From CAWABB01 sp963701735 (GTDB lineage Bacteria; Bacteroidota; Ignavibacteria; UBA10030; UBA6906), in assembly GCA_963701735.1 (NCBI GenBank), contig CAVPBI010000019.1, positions 372,001 through 436,000 on the forward strand: a stretch of 64,000 nucleotides of DNA, given 5' to 3'. The translations under genes and the position numbers were made by a program. The notes below the pieces were generated by a model, which did no database searches, had not been told where the DNA came from, and saw only the letters and a program-made list of their open reading frames with translations. Each line of letters starts with the position of its first letter. The stretch's first letter is position 1. This document shows, one piece after another, positions 57,377 through 64,000 of this stretch.

Positions 57377-59724
57377 GAGACTCCGGGCGGCACTCGCGCT
57401 CGCTCTCCTGCTTGTCGCCACCGGTCCCGCATCAGCGGGGTCAGTGCGCTTGCTCAAGCAGGACGCAACGGTCTGGGCGCGAACCGTCCACCTGAAGGGT
57501 CTTGCGGATCCGTCGCTCGGAACTGCCGGATCTGTCATCGTGAACGGATCGGTCCTTCCGGTGAGCATTGCCGCGCCCGGCGACACATTTTACGTGGACA
57601 TCCCGATCGACGAAGGGGCGAACGCGGTGGTCGCCGTGTTCGACAGCGCCGGCACGCCGGTGGTGTCGGACACGCTTACGCTGACGCTCGGGTATCGCCT
57701 CAGAGCCCGACCTGGAGGTCAGTGCGCTTGTTTCCGGGCGAAGTGTCACGCTGCACGCGGCCCTCCTGGAGAATCCAGGGAACGACGCGCTGACGTTTCT
57801 GTGGAGCGAGCACCCGAACAACCCTTCGGCCGTCGGGCTGGTCTCCGGCGGCGACAGCATCTGCCAGGTCACCATTCCTGCGGGCGCGAAACCGGGCGAG
57901 TACGTCTTTGGCGTGCGGGTTGCCACGGGCGACGGGGACACGGTCCGCCGGGCCGCCCTGGTGAGGGTCGCTTCAGACAGCGTTGGCGCGATGGATATCC
58001 GTACCGAGCGCCCAGCGTGGGTTGACGACGCCATCGTGTATGGGATCACCCCGTACATCTTTGTGTCTGACGGGAACCTCGAGGAAATCACGCGAAAACT
58101 GCCCGAACTGGCAGATTTCGGTGTCAATACCCTCTGGATTCAGCCTGTGTTTGGGACGCATGGTGGCGGGCAGGGATACGACATCATCGACTACTTCAGG
58201 GTTCGCAATGATCTCGGCGACGAGGCGGCGCTGCGGACGCTGGTCCAGACCGCACATAGTTATGGGCTCCGGGTCCTGCTCGATTTCGTCCCGAACCATA
58301 CGTCGATTCACCACTCGTATGCTGTCCAGTCTGCCCAGTATGGCGCCGCATCTCATTACTACGATTTCTACCAGCGTGAGGTCGACAGCGCCCCTTACTC
58401 GCAGCACTACAAGTTCTACCAGGGGTTCATCAACTACTTCTGGGACGAGCTTCCGAACCTCAACTACGACAACCCCGAGGTCCGCCGGATGATGCTCGAG
58501 GCGGGGAGGTACTGGGTTGAAGCGTTTGATATCGACGGCTACCGGATCGATGCCGTGTGGGGTGTGAACGCCCGCAGGCCGGAGTTCATGCAGGACTGGC
58601 GTGTCGCGCTCAAGCGCGTGAAGCCGGACATCCTGCTGCTGGGGGAAGACAAAGCTACCTGGCCCTCCGTGTTCGATCAGCGCTTCGACGCGGCGTACGA
58701 CTGGGCGCCGGAGACCGACTGGGTGTCGCACTGGACCTGGCAGCCGGCGTACAGTTCCACGAGCAATCCGACGATCTTCAACACGTCCAGCTCGGGACAG
58801 CGCTCCGCGCTGCTCCGGAAAGCGCTGACCAACAACGGCGCAGGCTATGCGCCGAACGCCGTGGTCATGCACTTCATGGAGAACAACGACACGTTTCGAT
58901 TTCTCCCGACGCACGATCTCGCCCGCACGAAGATGGTTGCCGCGCTGCTGATGTCGCTGCCCGGCATCCCGCTCATCTATAACGGGCAGGAGATCGGGGC
59001 GACCACACATCCCTACTCCACCACCATGATCTTCGGGAGCGGCGCCACGATCCAATCGCAGGACAGGTCGGGCCTGTATCCCGTGTACCGTCGCCTGACG
59101 TCCATCCGGAACCGTTTCGAGGCGCTGCGCACCTCGAACTATGAAGAGATCCCGATCACGCCCGGATCGGCGGTCTTCGGCTACCGGCGCTGGTCGGAAT
59201 CGCAACAGATGTTTCTCCTGATGAACATGGCCTCGAGCCTGATCCGGGCTTCGGCCAGGCTTCCGGTGGACCGGATGGGGCTGGATCCAGGGCGCTCGTA
59301 CGTGGTGACCGACCTGCTCACGGATCAATCGTTCCCGGCGACCGCTGCGGATCTGGATACATTCGTGGTGAATCTCCCCGCGTATACGTCGCGCCTGTAC
59401 ATCATCGACACCGCGGCGGTGACGGGAGTCGACGATCCCGCGTCCACGCCGCCGGTTCCGAAGGAGTTCGCCCTGGAACAGAATTATCCCAATCCTTTCA
59501 ACGGCGAGACGATCCTGCAATACCGGATTGCGGAGGAGGGTCATGTGCGCCTGGTCGTGTATGACCTTCTCGGAAGGGAAGTGGCGACCCTGGTTGATGA
59601 GCTGAAGGACCCAGGTGGGTACACGGTGGGATTTGATGCGTCGCGGCTGGCGAGCGGAATGTATCTTGCCCGTGTCGAGGCCGGAGGGCGCGCGATTGTG
59701 AGGAAAATGCTGCTCATGCGATGA
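57363..59724 (+). CDS. GH13 alpha-amylase-family enzyme with T9SS sorting domain, frame broken near 57710
   Basis: The gene encodes about 786 residues with a signal peptide (LRAALALALLLVATGPASAG) and an N-terminal beta-domain containing one frame break. The GH13 barrel has VDDAIVYGITPYIF, region I LLDFVPNHTS, region II DGYRIDAVWG (nucleophile Asp), region III PDILLLGED (acid/base Glu) and region IV FMENNDTFRF (transition-state Asp). It ends in a T9SS type A sorting domain (LEQNYPNPFNGETILQYRI ... IVRKMLLMR), so it should be surface-exposed or released. It hydrolyses or rearranges alpha-glucans. The start overlaps the UroD-like gene by 14 bases. Confidence 0.83.
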
Positions 59725-59839
59725 GCATGAGCGGGATGCGATCGCCCTGGTGGTGACGGGCTCAACCTGGCCCGCACACCGGACCCAGATGAGGGGGCGA
59801 TCAATCCGGGCCTGATTCGACGACAACCCTTGTGATTCA

Positions 59840-60853
59840 ATGAGAATCCTGGTTATTGGCGGGAGCGGATTTATCAGCAGTCGGCTGGTCCGGATGCTGG
59901 CGGACCGGGGCCACGCGGTCACCGCATTCACGCGGGGGAAAAGCGGCGTCGATCCGCACCTCCTGAAGCGCGTCACGTGGATCCACGGCGACCGGGACTC
60001 ACGGACCGACGTCGAGGCGCTCGGCCGCAGCGGCAACTACGATATCGTGTACGACATGGTGGCGTACGAGGCCGCGCAGTCGCAGGAAGTCGCACGCGTA
60101 TTCCGCGGGCGGATCGGGCGGTTCATCCATTGCAGCACGGTGTCGGTCTATATGGTGGCCGAGAAGGTCCAGTGCCCGATCACGGAGGACCAGGACCAGG
60201 GCCCGCTGATGGAGTACTTCCCCCGCAATCCGTTCGGGATGGAGTACGGGATCAAGAAGCGCGAATGCGAGCGCGTCCTCTGGGACGCGCACGACGAACG
60301 GCTGTTTCCCGTCAGCATGCTGCGCCCCATCTATGTGTCCGGCCCGGGCGACCCGGCGTCGCGTGACTGGTTCTGGGTCGAGCGAATCCTGGACGGCGGC
60401 CCGTTGCTCGTACCGGGGTCAGGAGACATCGCCTTTCAGCAGGTCTTCGTGGACGACGTGGCCGCGATGTTCGCCGAGCTCCCGGAGCGTCCGCGCACAG
60501 TGGGGAACGCATACAATATCGCCGGGGAGGAGATCTTTTCGCTGAACGATTACCTGCACGTGCTCGGCGAGCTCGTCGGGCGACAGGTCACGCTCGTGCA
60601 CCTCGACCAGGAAAAGTTCGACGCGCTGGATTTCAGCATGTCGCCGCAGGGCGATGTCTTCACGTTCAACGTCCGCCGCACGGCCGTGTTCAGTCTGGAC
60701 CGCATCAAGCGGGATCTGGACTACCGCCCGACGCCGTTCCGTGACTACATGAAGCGGACGATCGATTGGTGGACTGAGGTTCCGCGCGGGCATTCGAACG
60801 GATACTCGCGCCGCGCGGAGGAGCTCGAGACCATCAGGAGACTCGCGGGATAG
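59840..60853 (+). CDS. NAD-dependent epimerase/dehydratase (extended SDR)
   Basis: This 337-residue extended SDR begins MRILVIGGSGFISSRLVRML, the GxxGxxS/A NAD motif. The segment YDMVAYEAAQSQEVARVFRG follows, with HCSTVSVY and FGMEYGIKKRECERVL; the YxxxK-type catalytic pair is in MEYGIKK. SRDWFWVERILDGG and NIAGEEIFSLNDYLHVLGEL suit a nucleotide-sugar epimerase or related reductase. It lies 115 bases after the GH13 gene, without a recognised promoter. The substrate is not determinable. Confidence 0.83.
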   Translation: MRILVIGGSGFISSRLVRMLADRGHAVTAFTRGKSGVDPHLLKRVTWIHGDRDSRTDVEALGRSGNYDIVYDMVAYEAAQSQEVARVFRGRIGRFIHCSTVSVYMVAEKVQCPITEDQDQGPLMEYFPRNPFGMEYGIKKRECERVLWDAHDERLFPVSMLRPIYVSGPGDPASRDWFWVERILDGGPLLVPGSGDIAFQQVFVDDVAAMFAELPERPRTVGNAYNIAGEEIFSLNDYLHVLGELVGRQVTLVHLDQEKFDALDFSMSPQGDVFTFNVRRTAVFSLDRIKRDLDYRPTPFRDYMKRTIDWWTEVPRGHSNGYSRRAEELETIRRLAG

Positions 60854-60902
60854 AACTCGTTGCAGCCGCACCAGAGCTGGAATCCATAATCACGAGGGGG
60901 CT

Positions 60903-61660
60903 ATGACGCACATCGCACCGCTAAAGATCACGGACGCCCAGCGGCGGCAGTATCACGAGGAGGGATTCATGTTCCTCGAGCGGGCGCTGGGTGACGATGA
61001 GCTGGCAGTCCTCCGGAAGGGAATGCGAGCTGCTCGTAAAGGAGCAGGACGACGAAATGGATCGCCAGGGCGCGATGTCCTGAACCTGAGCCGGCGGAAC
61101 AGCCGCTACTTCGTGTTCAACGCTTCCCAGCGCGTCCGGCGCTGGAGAAGTTCATCTACAGCGACCTCATGGCAGAGATCTGCAGATCGACGATCGGCGA
61201 CACTGCAATGCTCTTCTGGGAGCAGTTTGTCGTGAAGGGCACGGACAAGAAGGGTGCGGAATTCGGCTGGCACCAGGATTCCGGCTACGTCGACGGTCCG
61301 CACAAGGCGTACGTGAACGCGTGGATTCCGCTCGACGATGTCTCGGAAGAGAACGGCACCATCGCGGTCCTTCCGTATGCGCGGGCAGGCACGCGCGAGA
61401 AGGTCCAGCACGTTGCTCCTCCCGGGGGAGGGGATCGCATCGGGTATTTCGGCAAAGACCCGGGCATCCCGTTTATTGCGCCGGCAGGATCCATTGCCGT
61501 GTTCTCGAGCCTGACGTTCCACCGTTCCGGCGCGAATTCCACGTCGAAGATGCGCCGTGCCTACGCCATACAGTTCTCTCCGGAGGTCGTCCGCGAACCC
61601 GACGGGTCGCTCAAGGGCCTCGCGGAGCCATTCCTCAAGAACGGACAGCGCGTCCGATAG
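60903..61660 (+). CDS. phytanoyl-CoA dioxygenase-family Fe(II)/2-oxoglutarate oxygenase, three frame breaks near 61025-61130
   Basis: The gene encodes about 252 residues after three breaks. The N-terminus is PLKITDAQRRQYHEEGFMFL. The iron-binding HxD is in AEFGWHQDSGYVDGPH and the distal His in SSLTFHRSGANS; the 2-oxoglutarate Arg is probably in KMRRAYAIQFSPE. PhyH enzymes hydroxylate a small molecule using O2, Fe2+ and 2-oxoglutarate. Here it sits with a cupin, a flavodoxin and an aldo/keto reductase. One possibility is oxidation or oxidative demethylation of a sugar; this is not shown. Confidence 0.75.
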
Positions 61661-61670
61661 GAGTGCGGCC

Positions 61671-62877
61671 ATGAAAGAACGATCCGAAGAGCATACGACG
61701 ACTCGTGGAGGGAGCTCTTGCGAGAGGCAACGGCATTCTCCGATTGAAGCCTGCATGGGTGGCACGGACATTTCTTCCTCCCGGCCGGCGGCTGGGAGTG
61801 CCCGAGAGCCAGTACAATCTCGGTCCCAGAGGAGCCATCTGCGAGCGATGGCTGGCGTCCACCACGTCGGCCGACAACGCTGTGCGCGTGCCGGACGAAG
61901 GGCTGAGCTTCCTCGCGCTCGATGGCGGGCACGAACTGACTCTCCGTGATGCGGTAGCTGCGGCTGGCGATGCCATCATGGGGTCGGCATATGCCGCGAC
62001 GCACCCCACGCTCGACAGGCTTGCAAAGATCTTCGACTACGGGGACAGCCTTCCGTACCACTTCCACCAGATGAAGCGCCACGCCGCGCTGGTCGGGAGG
62101 AATCCGAAGGAGGAGGCGTACTATTTCCCCGCGGGGGTCGACATGGGTCCGCACCCGGAGAGCTATCTCGGCGTGCACCCGTCCATCGTGGAGCGGAAGC
62201 AGTTCGATCTCTTCCTTCCACATCTGGTGGAATGGAACAGCGATCGCATCCTCCAGTATTCGAGGGCCTACAAGCTCCTCCCGGGTGATGGATTCCATAT
62301 CCCGGCGGGGGTGCTTCATGCCCCCGGATCAGCGCTGACAATCGAGCTGCAGGAAGATTCGGACGTGCTCTCGATGATTCAGGCCCGCGTCGGTGTTCAC
62401 CCGATCGACAAGGAGCTGTTGTACAAGGATGTCCGGCCCGAAGACCGCGCGCGGCTGGGTGAACGAGTGATCCTGGAGATGATCGACTGGGAAACCAGCG
62501 GGGATCCGTGGTTCTACGAGAACCGGCACACCCCGCCGGTTCTGATCGAGGCGCAGCCGGGGGGCGAGGAACACTGGATCTTCTATAATACCACCCGTTT
62601 CTCCGGGAAGCGGCTCGTTGTGAAGCCTGGTGGAACATTCACGAGCAAAGATGCCGGCGTCTACAGCGTCTTCGTGTGGAAGGGGAGCGGCGAGGTCGGC
62701 GGACACGACGTGAAGGGCGGCGATCCGACGCTGGATGAGCTCCTTGTCTCGCACGCGAGCGCGACCGCTCCCATGGAGATCCGGAACACCGGGTCCGAGG
62801 TCCTCGAGATCATCAAGTTCTTCGGCCCCGACATCAACACAAACGCGCCGGCTCTGCCACGGTACGGAAGGTCATAG
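61671..62877 (+). CDS. cupin/mannose-6-phosphate-isomerase-like protein, frame broken near 61695
   Basis: The gene encodes about 401 residues if the ATG at 61671 is joined to the main frame by removing one base; otherwise it starts at GTG 61705 (390 residues). The sequence ALARGNGILRLKPAWVARTF is followed by metal-ligand-like GDSLPYHFHQMKRHAALV, HVP-type loop GDGFHIPAGVLHAPGSALTI, and a second cupin half (GGTFTSKDAGVYSVFVWKGS). It resembles type I phosphomannose isomerases and related cupins. It lies 10 bases after the PhyH gene and 4 bases before the flavodoxin gene. Isomerisation of a sugar is likely; the substrate is unknown. Confidence 0.68.
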
Positions 62878-62881
62878 CACG

Positions 62882-63427
62882 ATGGGCAAAGTGCTGGTTC
62901 TCGTCGACAGCCAGACAGGCAACACGCTCGCCATGGCAAAGCTTGTCGCCGCAGGGGCGGAAAGCGTCCTGGGCACGGAGGTCCGCCTCAGGACCGTCGA
63001 CCAGGCGAGCACGGACGACGTCGCGTGGTGTGACGGCATTGCGGTGGGATCACCCACGCACATGGGGCTCCCATCCTGGCAGATGAAGCGTTTCTGGGAC
63101 GATCTCGTCGACCCGCTGTGGGGGAAGATAGACGGGAAGATCGGATGCGCCTTCTCGTCGAGCGGTGGGTGGGGCGGCGGGAACGAGCTCACGTGCCAGT
63201 CGGTGCTCTGCATGCTCGTGAACTACGGATTCCTCGTGTTCGGAGTGCCGGACTATGTCGCCCAGCGTTTCACGCTGCATTACGGCGCCGCGATTGCGGG
63301 CGAGCCGCGCACCGATGCCGAGCAGCTGGCGTGCCGACGGTTGGGTGAGCGCCTGGCGACCTGGGTCCGCGTGTTCGTCGATAACGAGAAGTCCCTTCAT
63401 CCCCGCGGAGGCGTCATCCCGGTTTGA
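62882..63427 (+). CDS. flavodoxin-family (WrbA-like) FMN protein
   Basis: This 181-residue protein starts MGKVLVLVDSQTGNTLAMAK, the FMN phosphate-binding loop. AVGSPTHMGLPSWQMKRFWD and GCAFSSSGGWGGGNELTCQS follow, typical of WrbA-like NAD(P)H:quinone reductases. The ATG follows the cupin stop by 4 bases. It could supply electrons to a partner enzyme in the operon, such as the PhyH oxygenase, or to the RACo-like activator, but no direct link is visible. Confidence 0.85.
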   Translation: MGKVLVLVDSQTGNTLAMAKLVAAGAESVLGTEVRLRTVDQASTDDVAWCDGIAVGSPTHMGLPSWQMKRFWDDLVDPLWGKIDGKIGCAFSSSGGWGGGNELTCQSVLCMLVNYGFLVFGVPDYVAQRFTLHYGAAIAGEPRTDAEQLACRRLGERLATWVRVFVDNEKSLHPRGGVIPV

Positions 63428-63528
63428 ACGGAACAGCCTGGCGGTCGAGTGCGTGGCGGAGCGTTACGGACCTCGCATATTGCTCTCAAGTTACGGACTG
63501 TAATCACACCCCTGGATCGGACAAAGAA

Positions 63529-64000
63529 ATGGAGAAGCGCGTTCTGGGGAGTGGCGGGCCTGAACTCACGGCAGTCGGTTTCGGCGCATGGGCGGTTGGA
63601 GGGCCGTGGATTTACGGCTGGGGCGCGGTGGACGATCGCGACTCGATCAGCGCGATCCGGCGCTCCCTGGAGCTCGGCGTCAACTGGATCGATACCGCAG
63701 CTGCGTACGGCCTGGGGCACTCCGAGGAAGTCGTGGCGAAGGCCGTTGCGGGCATGTCACCGCGGCCTTTCATCGCGACGAAGTGCGGACTCGTTCCGGA
63801 CGGAAGGGGCGACGTCTACCGCAACTCCCGTCCGGAAAGCATCCGGGCCGAGGCCGAAGAGAGCCTCAGACGCCTCCGGACCGACTGCATCGATCTCTAC
63901 CAGATTCACTGGCATGACGAGAATGTGCCAGTGGAAGACGCGTGGGGGACGCTGGTCCGCCTCCGCGAGGAAGGAAAGGTCAGGTACATCGGCGTGAGCA
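63529..64000 (+). CDS. aldo/keto reductase, cut by the window end
   Basis: The first 157 residues are visible and continue past the window edge. It begins MEKRVLGSGGPELTAVGFGA and has LELGVNWIDTAAAYGLGHS with the catalytic Asp and Tyr, IATKCGLVPDG, and IDLYQIHWHDENVP with the active-site His region. It is the same family as the reductase at 39592 but clearly divergent. Two copies of the 9-mer GTTACGGAC lie upstream at 63463-63471 and 63490-63498. The frame is intact in the visible part. Confidence 0.85.
   Translation, partial: MEKRVLGSGGPELTAVGFGAWAVGGPWIYGWGAVDDRDSISAIRRSLELGVNWIDTAAAYGLGHSEEVVAKAVAGMSPRPFIATKCGLVPDGRGDVYRNSRPESIRAEAEESLRRLRTDCIDLYQIHWHDENVPVEDAWGTLVRLREEGKVRYIGVS

Noticed and set aside
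57973..60036. 687-codon open frame on the minus strand
   Set aside because: It is antisense to the GH13 gene, whose catalytic motifs are clear. It is arginine/histidine-rich with no recognisable domain.
2267..62877. programmed ribosomal frameshifting as cause of the frame breaks
   Set aside because: The breaks occur in many unrelated genes, lack a common slippery motif and differ in direction. Sequence error fits better.
63463..63498. direct repeat of GTTACGGAC upstream of the last gene
   Set aside because: Two 9-mers 27 bases apart are weak evidence for a regulatory site without a regulator or further copies.
1..64000. CRISPR arrays, tRNA/rRNA genes, insertion sequences, prophage
   Set aside because: I saw no regularly spaced repeats, tRNA-like cloverleaf, rRNA segment, transposase or phage gene.

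Overview
The window reads as about 64 kb of chromosome from a GC-rich bacterium of the FCB (Fibrobacteres-Chlorobi-Bacteroidetes) supergroup, closer to Ignavibacteria, Calditrichota or Kryptonia-like lineages than to classical Bacteroidetes. The main evidence is four secreted proteins ending in a type IX secretion (T9SS) type A sorting domain with the NYPNPFNPST-type start, two PorV/PorQ-like outer-membrane proteins, and two TonB-dependent receptors with carboxypeptidase-regulatory N-terminal domains but no SusD partner. I see no rRNA, tRNA, CRISPR array, insertion sequence or phage gene, and no gap over 300 bases.

Layout. 1-3.9 kb: a LiaF/DUF5668 membrane pair, a short asparaginase, a 28-residue membrane peptide and a sodium:solute symporter. 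4.0-16.4 kb: secreted beta-propeller proteins flanking a first outer-membrane module (TonB receptor, large secreted protein, PorV-like barrel), plus a VanX-type dipeptidase. 16.5-19.7 kb, minus strand: a corrinoid protein, a homocysteine-methyltransferase domain and a RamA/RACo-like [2Fe-2S] activator. 19.8-24.1 kb: a divergent LacI regulator and a sugar ABC transporter, joined by two copies of a 16-bp operator. 24.2-34.5 kb: a lipoprotein, a tandem CBM9 T9SS protein, an alcohol dehydrogenase and a second copy of the outer-membrane module. 34.5-64 kb: a long, almost gapless co-directional carbohydrate-degradation run: GH106-like, ribokinase, VOC protein, RbsD, aldo/keto reductase, a clan-A glycoside hydrolase, an AllA-like cupin, DUF6259-like, Gfo/Idh, a sugar isomerase, GH42, an MFS carrier, PIG-L deacetylase, three tandem GH10-like proteins, a UroD-type methyltransferase, GH13, an epimerase, a PhyH oxygenase, a cupin, a flavodoxin and a second aldo/keto reductase.

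Working model (inference). Secreted and periplasmic hydrolases break down a plant-type polysaccharide. TonB receptors and the ABC and MFS transporters import the products. Kinases, isomerases and oxidoreductases process the sugars, and corrinoid or UroD-type methyltransferases may handle methyl groups or make methionine.

Caveat. Roughly thirty reading-frame breaks occur in otherwise well-conserved genes, most equivalent to one extra base. I treat them as probable sequence errors and give each such gene as one feature across the break. Break positions are approximate, within about 10-30 bases.
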